A DNA stretch of 64,000 nt from Capitulum mitella. Its lineage: Eukaryota; Arthropoda; Thecostraca; Pollicipedomorpha; Pollicipedidae. Positions 11,008 to 23,330 of the stretch are shown here, piece by piece. The notes beneath the pieces were generated by a model that saw nothing but the letters and a program-made list of their open reading frames with translations, was not told the origin of the DNA and made no database searches. Position numbers and translations under genes: made by a program. The stretch lies in the NCBI GenBank assembly GCA_030062745.1, contig CP099841.1:13162970-13226969 (forward strand). The letters run 5' to 3'. Each line of letters starts with the position of its first letter. Positions within the stretch are counted from its first letter, which is position 1.

Positions 11008-11976
11008 CATGAATCGAGAGAAACTGGCATGAATCGAGAGATTATGGATAGGGCTTTTACCATGGGTATGCAAATTTGAAATTTTGAGAAAATTCATGGG
11101 CGTTCACAGGGTTTCAAAAATAGGGGGATGAGTTTTCTAATAACGGAATGAACAAAAGAGGCCAAAACACTTTTTTAGCTTCTGCTAGTCATGTTATGCT
11201 AAAGAAGTACAAATCACATTACAATGTTTGTATAATGTTAGCATAGGCGGTGCCAGGGACATAAAAAAAGGGGGAACTGTCATGGTCACACGTTCTTCAG
11301 ATCAACTTGTGACCTTTGACCTTAAATGACCTCCAGTTACCTTGGGGTCACCTGGAATGATGTCGTGTGCATTCAATATTATCTGTAAACGTTTTTAATC
11401 GATTGAATTCACTCTATTCCAAAAAATTCATTTTTTGGCTTTTGCGATATAGGGTACGCGCACTGACATTTTAGGTCATAGCTCCGTGACCCGACCTGAT
11501 ATCAAGCTGAAACTTGGTACAAAAGTAGAGGGCATCTTTCTACGTCATATATATTCCGGGTTTGGCATTTGAAAAAACAGCGCCGAAATTATTGCGAAAA
11601 AACAAATTTTGACTTTTGACCTTGACCTGACCTTGTAAAGTGACCTCAGATAAACAAAATTACATATGCACATTGCCCAACTATGTAGCTATACATCCAT
11701 ATAAAGGTTTAGGTTCTATCTTAAAAACTCTGTTTTTGGCAGACATTTTCCTTTTACCCTCAACATGGCCAAAAATGACCTGAGGTGCCTCACAAAAACG
11801 TTGCCTGGCTCCGCCCCTGAGCAAAATAGAATTTCGAAATTTTCTCACGGCGCGTAGAAGGAATAGCTAGGAAAAGTCACCAAGTTTCGTGAAGCTGCAT
11901 TAAAAAGCCTGGAATTGGCAAGCAAAAAACCCGAGGGGCGGATTCCGCCCCACCCCCCTGCCGGGAATAGGGTTAA
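11008..11976 (-). mobile_element. piggyBac-like non-autonomous element, copy B (3'-truncated, reverse)
   Basis: Reverse-orientation copy. Its 5' terminus is at the right-hand end, reading CTGCCGGGAATAGGGTTAA with TTAA at 11973-11976. Just inside lies GGGGCGGATTCCGCCCC, a subterminal palindrome. The interior matches copies A and D in reverse order, including GTCATAGCTCCGTGACCCGA and a dense TGACCTTGACCTGACCTT cluster near 11615. The left end breaks off at a CTGGCATGAATCGAGAG segment that is present twice in tandem (near 11013 and 11031), so the last 150 or so bases of the element are missing and replaced by a short duplication. It has no coding capacity. Confidence 0.8.
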
Positions 11977-13109
11977 ACAAGACACACGGATAGTCTGTCG
12001 TGTTGTGTGTTATAAGTTACAAACGGATATGCCTACTTTATAGCTGATGTACCTCAAATATACGAATACTGCTGCAATGTAGTCATGATCATTGGCAGAT
12101 AATGCGGCTAGCCTCCAACTCGTTTATTTTTGAGGTTTGCCTAGCTGCATGCGCAAGGAGACAAACTTTGATTGGTCATACGCTAATGGCATGAAATATT
12201 TCATAAAACGAGCTTCCATAAAGTCTCATGAAATGCAAGCGTCGTCCATCTTCCTGGAGCTCTGCCAGTAAAAAACCAGCGGTATGCCATAGCTTTCCTA
12301 CCTGGCATAATTCTGCTCAGTATCACAAAAAATCAATAGAGATAGGATCAGTCAGATCATCAATAGACATAGGATCGGCCTTTTTGGCAACCGACTGCTG
12401 CAGTCTGCAGTACACTGCTTAGATACTGGTCGACAGCTAGTGAGCTTGGGATATTGCAGCATAGATCTCCTCATAGATGGAGATGACAGGAAGAGACTGG
12501 GCATGCCCTACCAAAGCCCAATGTTTTCCAGTTACAACAAACTGACACTGGATCGGCTTGTAGATTCCTCCTCATGGAGAAATGAGACCTTGTGCTACAA
12601 GCCGACTGCTATTTTCTGCTGCGGCAAAACGAAAAACAAATAGCGGAACTAAGTTACATACGTTTGCTGATGTCAAGGAAGCACTCATCGCATGGCGAAG
12701 GCAGAGACTATCCAGCGAAGACATGTTTTTCTTGAATTCGATTGAATTCCAGATCACTATGATTATGAGGCTATAATTCCATGGCATTGTCTTCGCATAT
12801 GAGCGTGACGCTTATTGCAGTCAAATGCTGAGTGGCCTAGACATTGTGTGTCGGATACCCATCATGAATCAGATGAGAAGAATCAAAGCAAGTGTCCGTT
12901 ATGCCACCACTTCATTGTTTTATTTGGTGTACTTCAGGGTTTACCATACGTATCAGCACAAGTACGGCTTTTTCACGTTTACGATCTGCACCTGTTAGTG
13001 GGCCGTCGATTCTAGCATGCGATCCATGTTCATATCCATGTTTGCCATTCATATTTCTGGCATCTAAGGCCATGTTACAGCACCATAAAACGTCATCGGG
13101 CAAAACCAC
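11977..13109. other. Non-coding stretch, nothing recognised
   Basis: Mixed composition between a transposon copy and island 3. Short open frames only. Confidence 0.5.
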
Positions 13110-13720
13110 ACGATACGGGGCTCGATAAGCCGCGGCGCGCAAACGCAGCCGCTCATGTCCGGCACCCCTGGAAGCTGGCGGTGACGTCGCTGCCGAGGAG
13201 GGGCGCCGGATATTGTCGTTGGCGCCGCTTCCGTGCGCCGTGATTGGCTAGTATGGCGCCGATCTGTTCGGCGCGGTCGCGTTCGCCGCGACATCCGCTC
13301 CGCTGTGATGGACGCTCGTCATCGCGGCGGCCGGCGCGGCCGCAGCGGGGGCGCCGTGTCCGAATGACCGAGGTCTGCGCCGCCGGGCGAACACCCCCCC
13401 CCCCCCGCCCCGGCGCGTCCCGGCCCCCTGGCGGCGGCCGGCGGCGGTGCCGGGTTGGCGCTGTTTTGGAGGCCGGCCGGGCGGCGGCGGCGGCGGCGGC
13501 GGCGGCGGCCCGGCGCCGCCGGTCGGCCCCCGTATTGATTGCGCCCGGCAAGATTGCGTGTTGGCGGCGGCCCTGTGAGCGGGAGCGGCCGATACTCGGT
13601 CAGAGAGGCGTCAGATGCCGGCGACACCCTGGCTCGTATTAATCACCACACCGGCCAGTGGTCCGGCCGGATCCAGCGGCGCCGGCGCCGCGCCGGCACC
13701 GACTGGACGTAAGCGATAAC
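13110..13720. other. GC/CpG-rich island 3 with CGG triplet run and poly-C
   Basis: CpG-dense island. It holds 13 C at 13394-13406, GGCCGGCCGGG at about 13471 running into about ten CGG units to 13509, and an ATTGATT word at 13534-13540. A GTGATTGGCTA word (reverse CCAAT box) lies near 13240. Frames are open on both strands and in several registers here, so no coding call is made. Confidence 0.6.
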
Positions 13721-13774
13721 TGAGGAAAAATTGTGTGAGGAACATTCCAGCGCGATGTGAAGTGACCAGCTTTC

Positions 13775-13810
13775 CTTTGTCGCCCTCGATCGCCCTTTGT
13801 CGCCCTCGAT
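13775..13810 (+). repeat. 20-bp tandem duplication
   Basis: CTTTGTCGCCCTCGAT occurs at 13775-13790 and again at 13795-13810, a 20-bp period with two copies. Confidence 0.85.
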
Positions 13811-16529
13811 TTCACACCTTTCCGAGAGGGATGTTTCCATCATTATTCAAGGGGCCACCGTGCGACAGAGTTACCCTGTGCGACTTCCACGCCTAAATCT
13901 CCTCATTCACCCCATTAATCGATGTCCGACTCCGCCTACTTCCTGCGGTGTCCGGCAGCCGCCGAGTTCATTGCTCAAAGGCAGTCGGTGCCGCTTGGTT
14001 TGAAACCACCCACACCTTGCGTTTTTACGGCGCCTGGACGTCTTCACGATACGTCAAGACTCATCAGTGCCATTTGGTTCTTGGTCAGGGGCACGCTCGT
14101 GTAATTTAGATTTGCTCCTACTCGGATTTGGCCACGGCTTGCGCAACGAGCTTGTCGTAACAGTGGTGCCGTCTCAACACCGTCCGCCTCAAACATTTCC
14201 ATCTGTTCAGCAATATTTGTACTGGAACGTCAACAACAACTCTCTAGATATGTTAGGCCCAAACAATTCTGATGACTGTCGCGCTACCTGGTCGTCGCAC
14301 GTGGCTCGTAAGCCCTCACTCTTTGGAACAGGTCCACTCCTGGGCGCTGGACAAATGTGAATTGAACTGATGTCCATCGGCCTGGACCCGCTCGCAGCCG
14401 CGGCTCGTCCGTGCTGGCGAGAATGTGGCGGTGTCCTGCCGCAGGATTACCGTCCATCACTGGAGATACGCTGTCACCAGCAGATCCTATTTGCAGCCCT
14501 ACCGAGATTATTCCGACACACTGCTGTCGGATATGACCCTCCCTGGTAGATGTTATCGACAGCAGCGCCGATGGTCCGACCCTCCGCCTCCGATGGCGGG
14601 GTGGATGGTCGGGCCTCTCCTAGTACATACACCAACAACGGACAACAGTCAATAGTCTCCTGCCTTTCATTTCTGTGGTTATAGAAAGCAATGTTCATGT
14701 TTTTCGTATTTTGTTTGCTGAGATTGCTGGGCTGAGGGAAAAATAGCTCTCGGTTCCGAAATGCGATTGATATGGTCAAAATAAATTTAGTAGTGCTTGA
14801 GATGCACATGTACAACAAATCCCTCTTGTTGACTGATGAATACCAAAAAATAATGCTATACGATTGATCGTTGTTTTTTGGCGTTGCGTTTATTTAATAG
14901 TGGACAACGCAGCACTTGTTTTTGAGTAAAACGTGCAATTCATTGCATAATTTATATGTATGAATTGCTCTGTGGCATTCCGCATCCCGTCCCTAAATGC
15001 ACAGTAATCGTCTGTGATTGGTCTTTCCTGAATACTACATGGATTCCTTATGAATGATGTATCCCATGTATACCTACCCTTTGTATGTACGATATAGGCC
15101 TGCATGTGTGCATGTAGATGCTTAGATATTAATGTCCCTAAAATAAAATGAACAACTGTGTAACTTTTCCAAGCATGATATTTTAACGTAACTTCTTACG
15201 AATTGTTTGTATGTACTACGGATACAGATCCACAGAAGACAAAGATGTAATCAATGAAACACGCACCCAACTTCATGCAGCCGAACAAACGGTTGAGCCT
15301 ATTGCAGTCACTGAACCCTTTATGTCTAGTTTGGAAATGTATTACCATGGACTAATGAAGGTTTTTACCAGCGCTAATGAATGACAGTCGTTTTTTTGCT
15401 AAGACAGAACTGTGCATCGGCAAGTAGGCGTGGGCAGTGTGGCATATCAATCATCCTAACAAAGCCACCCCCTCGGCGACCTGTTCCGCCTGACAAGGAC
15501 TGCCACGCGTGATGATGATGCAGTCAGGCATGGGGAAACTTGAATACCCTGTTTTCGATGTATAGAAGCCTCTACGCCTCTACAGGCATCCCCGAGTTGG
15601 GAAGTGAAAAGAGTTCCTAACATTTTGGCTACGAATAACCAGAGTGACAACTAATTTAACTTAAACGGCCGTTGTCTCTGCCACCAAAGGGTTCGTGGAA
15701 AAAACATGCTTTTTAAGTGATTCATTGATGAAAGGGAATGGACCCAAACCTTCACCACAACGCCATACACATGAAGTCTGAAATAAAGCAATGCTCTAAA
15801 ACAATGCATCGCAACCTGACAAAAAGTAGAATACCAGCATCGCACACTGCAAAACATTCTTATTGATTAGAATCACTGATCAGTGGCCAGGTGTATGATT
15901 CCTCATTTTGACTAGTTCTTACGGCGTCATATCTACAATTATGGCTCGAACAGACGATGCCAAAATTTATCAAAGTACTTGCAGTAAGATAACTGGTACC
16001 AACTGGTTGATGCTAAGCTCTCCGTTCCCAAAAAGGTATATCGCGTGGTCGGCGCAATGAAATATTTTGCATGTCTGTTCACCGAATAGGCGGGCCACTA
16101 CGTTCCTTATCTGAGTTGCAAAGCGCGAGACGTTTAACAACGCACTGCATATGATAGAGGCCACTGACTGCATCTCACACAGAGCAGTGTCTGATTATTT
16201 TTCCGTTTGGCATCTGCCGCCAAGTCGGCTGCAGCGATTTATCTCCATGTCACTAGGAAACACTTCTTGTGCCCATCCAACTGGACTGCGAACAGCCGGT
16301 GTTTTTCGAATTCAAACAGATCACGACAGTGCCCGATCGGTCATCTTCAGCTATCCATCTCATCCTCATTATTCATCCTTGAAGCTGGAAACATGTCTTG
16401 CTGTAGCTTTGTATTGTGGAACTTCCGGAAAACGCACGGGCGTGCAGACAAGTCGGATGGTATTGGCCGCATCGACTCGCCCCTGTAACGACACGAAGGT
16501 GACGTCTCGATGCTGAACGGATAAAGACG
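13811..16529. other. Non-coding stretch, nothing recognised
   Basis: About 2.7 kb of ordinary mixed sequence with only short, overlapping frames. No family recognised. Confidence 0.5.
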
Positions 16530-17000
16530 ACAGTGAACTGGGAAGACGTCGTCGTGCTAGGCGTTCGTCAGGTGTTGAAACAGGCCGGCGTCGGCCACTG
16601 CTATGCGCTGCCTCCAGTGCGTGGCGGTGCCGGCAGCCAGGCCGCCTATATCGCTGGCTGGACGCCGGCTGACATCAGCACGCCATGGCATTCACACCTG
16701 GGGCCGCCCTGAATGCTCTCCAATTACGGCGCGGCCAAACGACGCCGGTTAGCCAATTAGCGGACACACTGCTCCATTTGGTTGCCATTCGCGCGTGATG
16801 GTGATGCATGACAGTCGTGCGTTGGCCGACGCCTCGGGAGCCAGGTTCCGTTCGCCGGAGAACTGCTCGGCCGGCGAACGGTCGGGCGTGCATCGCCGAA
16901 ATGTTCGGCCAAATACGCGGTTAAGGCAGGCCATAGTGCAGGCAGTGCGGCAGCCCTACTCCCTTCGGAGAATTGCAGCTTGACCGTTAGTATGTCGCGT
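16530..17000. other. GC-rich island 4
   Basis: Moderately GC-rich, CpG-containing block. It includes two TAATTG-type words (CCAATTACGG near 16720 and GCCAATTAGCG near 16752) on a GC-rich background. It has no triplet run and no supported gene. Confidence 0.45.
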
Positions 17001-17259
17001 GGAAGGAACTGCCGGGAAGCGGCACTGGCCTGACTCTACCCACCTAGAATCACGCCAACAAGGGAGTTCGATCAGACAAACCTTTTTGCAAAACACGAAG
17101 AGCCCCTGGTCGTGCCGATAATTTATGTCTGTCTGCAGCCCGCGAGTGAGTCTCCCCGGCCGAGGATAACTCGAGCAAGAGTCGGGAATCCAAAGAAAAA
17201 ATAACTGCTCTGAGGTCCTTGCGCATTCGGCGGGGCGGTGTCTGCTGCTCCGATGAGAG

Positions 17260-17560
17260 CAAAGGTTACGTTTGAACTGGGCTGCGATTTACTCCAGCCG
17301 TCGACGACCAGATTCCGGCCGGGGGGGGGGGGGGACTGGGGTTAGACGTAGTCTGCCAAGAGGTTTTCTCACGGCACGGACAACACCCCAAACCGCCCCA
17401 CGATAGCGTCGAGCGAGGTCGTCGGGCGGGGGGGGGGGCGTTGCGGTGCCGGCCGGGTCGCGGCGCCGTGGCGCTGCATCCAGCTGTCGATACATACCGG
17501 CTGTTTGTTCCCGGCGGCACGCAACGGAGGCCACGGACACCAGCGGCTGCGTCGCGGGCG
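17260..17560. other. GC-rich island 5, proximal part with two poly-G tracts
   Basis: Runs of 14 G (17321-17334) and 11 G (17428-17438) sit in GGCCGG-rich sequence directly upstream of the CCACGGACC minisatellite. No gene supported. Confidence 0.6.
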
Positions 17561-17574
17561 CCGCCGCAGGGCCG

Positions 17575-18250
17575 TCCGACGACCGTCGACCGCGAACCAC
17601 GGACCGCAGACCACGGACACCGACTGATTCACGGACCGCCGCTACAGGCCCGCCCACGGACCACGGACCACGGACCATGGACCGTGACCACAGACCGCCT
17701 GACGTCGGCCCGTCGACGGCTCGAAGAACGAGATAGGCGGTCCCTGACACTGTGTGGAAATATAGAAATAGTAAAATAGAATAGAAATACAGCGAAATAG
17801 AAATGGCCGTCCCTGACAACAGCACACGGAATCACCCCCGCCCGTCCACGGCTCGAGGAACACGGGTCACGGTTCGCGGACTACGGACCGTGGAAACCAC
17901 CGGCCGAGTGCCGAACTTCCGCCGCCGGACCATCGATGGTCCGTGGACCGCAGACCACGGCCCACGGACCATGACGACGCCCGCCAGACCACGGGTCACG
18001 GGCCACTTAAATCGGCCCGCCCACAAACCATCGACCACGGACGACGTCCACAGGCCCTGCCGTTGATAACGGACCACGGGCCTCGTCCGCAGGACCCGTC
18101 ACGGACCATGATTACGATCACGGACGTCGTCCACAGGCCCGTTCATAAATCAGATCACACCCGCGGAGATGCTCACGGACTATGGTCCTCGGACTGCGCA
18201 CAGAGTCCCGTCTCCCAGGAGCTCTGGGACCACGGACCGCGGCACAGCCA
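17575..18250. repeat. Degenerate CCACGGACC minisatellite region
   Basis: Words of the form (A/C)CCACGGACC recur dozens of times, most regularly near 17650-17690, where CCACGGA is repeated head to tail. The inverse word GGTCCGTGG appears near 17937. The array is interrupted at about 17710-17830 by a less repetitive segment containing ATAGAAATA words. The segment GTCGACGGCTCGAAGAAC at about 17702 recurs as GTCCACGGCTCGAGGAAC at about 17846, so the array seems to have been duplicated as blocks. Frames read as Thr-Asp-His-Gly-Pro repeats are by-products of the period. Confidence 0.8.
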
Positions 18251-19829
18251 ACGCGCCAATTAGACAGGCCAATGAGACCCAGCCGCCGACGAAGAATGCA
18301 ATCAATGCCGGCCTCGTCCTGAATTGGCCTGTTTACGAGAGGAGCGCCTGTGTCTCTGCCGCTGAACCTCACGCAGATAATTAAAAGCGATCCGTCAGAA
18401 GAGCTACTTGCCATGACTGACGTAGTCAGTGTATGAAGACATCACCAAAGCGTTACATTCAGGCCGGCATTTGTGTATCTACGAGCACGTCATTTTAATG
18501 CAACCGTGAGGATAAAAAATTACATTCTGGTCCCGTATGCTAGACATATGACAATCACTTTTATATGGAAATCTTTGTGTTGGTGACGGCATTGTGCTCA
18601 CACGTGGCATTGATAAGCTGTATCATTCGTTTAAATATATCTTTTATTTTTTAGCTTTTATCACCATAGTAGAACGAAATAGTACGCATTAGTGATAAAG
18701 ACACGCTAACAGCGCACAGCCTTGCTGTATGTTTCCCGCAATTGCTTGTGATTTTTGAACTCAGCCCAGCTAAATTTTAGAGCCAGGTTTTTCCGCGGGT
18801 ATTGTTGTATCACTAGATTAAAAAAGGTCCATTTTATCTGTGCCCTATATAGTATGGCGCTATGTTGCATCAAACCGAACTCGTAAAGAAAAGAGGTATT
18901 TGCTCCTTGGAGATGCTTCTGATACTCTGCTAAAGGCTAAAATCTAGGTTATTTTTACTAGGTTAAGTGACACAATCACATGGTAAGCGACTCTGTATTT
19001 ATTCACAGTTGATAGATCTGTGAATCATTTTGTTTTTGGCTGGAAAGGAAGGATGAGTAAGCGATACTTATGACAAGTTGGATCTATGAATAACTCGGTA
19101 ATTCTGTCCTTGTCACGCCAGTATGTTTGAATGTTCCTTTATGCTGTACCTCCGGCATAGGTACAGCCGGAGATCCTCATCTTTTCTTACATCACGTCCA
19201 AATTATATTGGACCGTAAGTGCGCCATTGGTGATGCAAAGCCGTCCCCGCGTCGTTGGTCATCGGGGTTTGATGCCTGCTGGACGTGCGACAGCAGCTCT
19301 CGCCGTGCTCAAGTAATCGATATGTTCGCTGTCCCCTCCTCCTGAATCGTATTGGTTCCATGAAACTGCGGACACCAAATGAAATTCGATATATCGGTAG
19401 TCAATATCAAGTAGACGTCGCCGATCGGTTGATGGAAAAGTTTTTGGAAAATCAACCTTGCGTCAGTAGTACTCGTAGAGCATTATTTAGTGGTTCTGCT
19501 CATTTTTTTAATGGATGGCTTGGATAAGCTAACGGCTTTTTCTCCAAATCTAGTAAGATGAGTGCTTAATTTGGTTAAGGCCCGTTCAAGACCACTTCAG
19601 TTAAGGAAGGTTGCGAAAACATTTGAAATTCACAGAGATAGATGCAAAGCAAATCCAGTGATATGCACGTGAATAACATTTGCGGTACTTCAGTCTGAAA
19701 GACCTTTTTTAAGCTCCGATCACATAACACCATAAGCCTGTTTCTGAGAGCACTCTGATGCCGGTTTCGGGATTTGCCAGCAGGCACGGTTCGGCTTGTT
19801 GTAATGAAATCATGGAAGATCGGCTACCG
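18251..19829. other. Non-coding stretch; distal edge of island 5 then AT-rich DNA
   Basis: An AATCAAT word in GCAATCAATGCCGGCC context lies at 18300-18306 at the edge of the island. The remaining 1.5 kb is AT-rich, with no recognised gene or repeat. Confidence 0.5.
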
Positions 19830-20360
19830 TTCACGAACCGTTTAGCGTCCGGCTGCAGTCGCGCGTATCGGCGGAGACTGGACTGATGTCGTGCCGTGAC
19901 ACGCGGCGGCTGCGACCGCTCGCCGCCCTCGCAGGCGGCCGTGTCCGTGTCGTGACGTGACGTCACCGCCTGTGGGTCGACACGGCGCGGACCGCAGCCG
20001 ACCGTGGCCGCAAGCCGAGCGGCGGTCCACCGGCCCCTCTAACTCGCGGCTCTTCTCTGTTCAAGGCTGTCCCAGGACGACCCGTCGGTTTACACACACT
20101 TACTGGAGAGGTAGGCCGTTTGGGCTGCGCTGTGCCGCCGTGCCTCGGCCGTGTTTGAGCTTGCCTGCATGTCATGGCTCGGTCCCGCAGGGTGGGCTTC
20201 TGGCCCCGTCCGACGCCACGCCGGCTGGCGGCGGGCTTCGTCGCAGGAGCCACGCAGCTCGCCGGCGCTCACCGCTGCCGTCCGGCTCGCTTTCGCTGTG
20301 TGTCTTCGTGTGTGGGTGTGTTTCATTCACCTTTTCACGGCCGCGCCCTGCACGTGAGTG
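19830..20360. other. GC/CpG-rich island 6
   Basis: CpG-dense block with five or more overlapping open frames on both strands, none resembling a protein family. A GTGACGTGACGTCACC word (CRE-like, near 19953) is its most distinctive motif. Confidence 0.5.
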
Positions 20361-22499
20361 GCGTGGTGGTATTTGACCGTCTTACAAGAACGGGAGCTGT
20401 CGTACTGATATGCTTATGCTCAAGACCCGGGAAGGGGTTTTTAGAAGGATCGCACAAATGTTGACCTGTAAAGAATTATTTGTGTGAGCGCATGGTATAT
20501 TTTACCTGCTATGACATTTCCTCTCACGATTCTTTTTACATCATGAGCAGTTTCTTGTGGATGGCTTACACTACAAGTGCACTTCATCCGCAATGTTGTT
20601 TAGAAGTCTTGTCTCATGAAGTTTTCTCGCGAAGTATTGTGTGAATTCCAGTGTCTCCAAGATCTGCGAAAATTGCCGAGACGCGAAAGGTATTTCAACA
20701 TAATGCGTGAGCGATTCTTCCATATAGTCGTGTATATGTGTAATATATATACGAATACATGCAATATATATACATATATACCAATAAAAATAACGTATTA
20801 ATCCACGCTGGGAGTTTTTTTTGCACTAGCGTTCCTCACGATAAGGGCGGATTCTCCCCCCTGACTATCTGAAAATCAAGAATGATAGGTACTCTGGTAA
20901 ACGCCGTGCGTCAGTCTGTTCTCTCTTTTACAATGCAGATCCAAGATAATTTGCATCTCGCGTAAAATTGCTGATGATGTGATTAAATGTCTCTATAAAG
21001 TGTCATATCGTGTAGTTACTGGTTTCCTAGGACGTCGAGATCATGGGTCATGTCAAAGACTGACACGGCCAGTCTCAAAATAGAGTAAACTTCGGGTGAC
21101 CGGCGAAGCGGGTACAGTCATGAAAACATGCATTGCATTATCGCGACTTAATGTGGCCGGATTTGGTATCTTCTTTTCATGATTTATCGGACAAAACTGT
21201 CTACTTAAGCCCTTGGCATTGTCCCAGTCACGTCGAGAATGTTCAGGCTACACAAAAGGACATATTGGGCCACTAATTTCGCAGTACTTTAAAACGGTCG
21301 TAAGAGATCACGGGGCAATCAACAGCATCTCCAGGCGTGTCGGTTAAAAGTGTTGCCGTCTATGAAGTATGCAACTTGTTAGCTTATACCAAAAACTGCT
21401 GTGTTTCTGAGCACGTTTAAAAGCAACTTGAATTCTCGGTAACCTGATGTACCTCAGATCCGGAATAATTCTCAAAATTTTTGAAAATGAACATGTCTCA
21501 ACTAATTAGAAACTGCATTTATTTGCTACAACGTTCAGCACTTATAAAAATATCGGGAGCGGATTGAACCTCTTCGCACCTCGACGAACAACATTTCACG
21601 TAGTGGGCAATCTCTAAATGTTGTAGACAAGGAGGCCAAATGGAATCCGTTGTCTTCTCTGGCCATGTGGTCCGCCAGTGGTGGCTGTTGTTGCCTGTCG
21701 GTCGCGTGTCCGCGTGTTCGATGTGCCGGGCCGCTAGCCTCGCTGGTCATGCAGCGACGAACACATGAGCCCTCTGGCGCCGAGTCCGCCGCTCTGCGCC
21801 TGTTTAACCTCCAAACAACGCCGCGCACCCGACAGCTTTGCGGTTTATTTGCTCGTTGTTCGCCCATCTGGACGCGGCTTTCCGTTATGTATCATGGTTG
21901 TGCAGGTATATCTTCTTTGACAACGGCTGGAGCTCCGTTTGTCATATCGCATTCTTCTAGGGGTCTAATCTCGCCTTCACTGAGGTATTTCGTCATTCCC
22001 CGTCATTGGTGGGGATTTTCCATCGCCACCACCCACGTCACTACCGACAAGTTGTGGGCGGGCTTGGACGATCCAGGCGGTTATCGATACCTCGACACCC
22101 AAAGATCCCAGAGGTGACCTTTTGCTTTGAGCTTTTGAGTTCAATATGAATGACGTCACAGGTCAGATCATTTCCAGAAATAGGCTGGCTGAAGTTTATC
22201 GAAAGTTTATAAACGGTGTACTTTAGGTAAAAATGAGACAAATGTGGCGTGATACTACCTGAGGTTGCACAGACATTCATACGAATATGATGGTAAACGG
22301 TGACGTAAAGACAACCAAGTCACGAAGTCATGACCTTCTCTGTGATTTATTTGTTGCATTTCTTGTGCGTACTGTTCATCTTCGCTTAGCCAGGAGCAGA
22401 GTTCTGGTGAACCTCCCTTGGGTTTTCTAAACATAACGTAAAAACGAAGAGATTTAGAAACGTGAAATTTTTAGTGGCTATTTGTACATTATTTTTACA
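20361..22499. other. Non-coding stretch, nothing recognised
   Basis: AT-rich sequence with an imperfect TA/CA microsatellite-like patch at about 20730-20790. A 155-codon frame at 21650-22117 (+) and an overlapping one on the - strand carry no recognisable domain. Confidence 0.5.
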
Positions 22500-23330
22500 T
22501 CTTGTGGCAAAATTTCAAAACCAGATCACGTCATTTCATTGACGTGTTTGACCTTGAAGGAAGGTATATCGGAAACAGTCTAGGCATATTCCAATGATTG
22601 CCAAAAAGACAACCACAAACGGAAAGCGCTATTCGAATGCCCAACTCATTTTCAACGAAATGTGTCTTCTCGACTTTCGGAAAGTGGTTTGATCCGACCT
22701 CTAGCCAGCCGTACTGAGATGCTTTTTGGTCATGTTAACAGAAATTACTCTTGCGGGAGACATCTCTGGATCAGAAAGACGATGCAGATCGTCTGATACG
22801 CAGTTTGAGTGATGCAATATGCCATTTGTGGAGGTCCAATGACCTGAGGACAGGTCGTTGGTCACAAAATCGAATGAATGGCAAAATGGGTATGAAATGC
22901 GTTTGCCAAGCCCCTCTGGTGAGGCATGGTGTATCTTCATTTTAATTTATACTCGTCATGACATTGAAATCTCATGGCCTTATGTGACCTGACATGACCT
23001 GATATTATTTCAAAGGTTACTTCTCACTTATAACGGTGGACATTCATGAAATGTTTCATGACAACGTATAGAGTGGGTTTCGCATATCTTTTATTTGTTC
23101 CTGAGATAGAAACGATCATTCATTTGACCTAGGATGACCTTAAATGACTGTATTGGCTAAAAAGGTCTTCTTTGAGTGACGTTAACTTGTCGTATGATTT
23201 CAGATGTGTTTCAATACTTTGCTTTGTTCTGTGGCAAGGTGATTTTCCGAACGGAACTGACACATCTTGCTTGTTATCGTCCGTGACCTGACATCACCTG
23301 TCCTGTCCTTTACATAAACGAAATTGCAGC
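22500..23330. repeat. TGACCT-rich dispersed-repeat-like region
   Basis: TGACC/TGACCT words cluster here: TGTGACCTGACATGACCTGA near 22983, then TTTGACCTAGGATGACCTTA near 23122, and GTGACCTGACATCACCTG near 23282. The texture resembles the interior of the piggyBac-like family, but I could not find its TTAACCC termini or line up the order of blocks. It may be another repeat family with the same word bias. Boundaries are approximate. Confidence 0.45.

Noticed and set aside
13153-13642. Overlapping 132-codon frames on both strands in island 3
   Set aside because: Openness on both strands in several registers, driven by CGG repeats, is compositional.
17369-17779. Thr-Asp-His-Gly-Pro repeat proteins in the CCACGGACC region
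   Set aside because: The peptide repeat is a by-product of the DNA minisatellite and appears in several frames and on both strands.
17575-18250. CRISPR-like array
   Set aside because: The repeats are short, degenerate and not separated by unique spacers of regular length, and the genome is eukaryotic.
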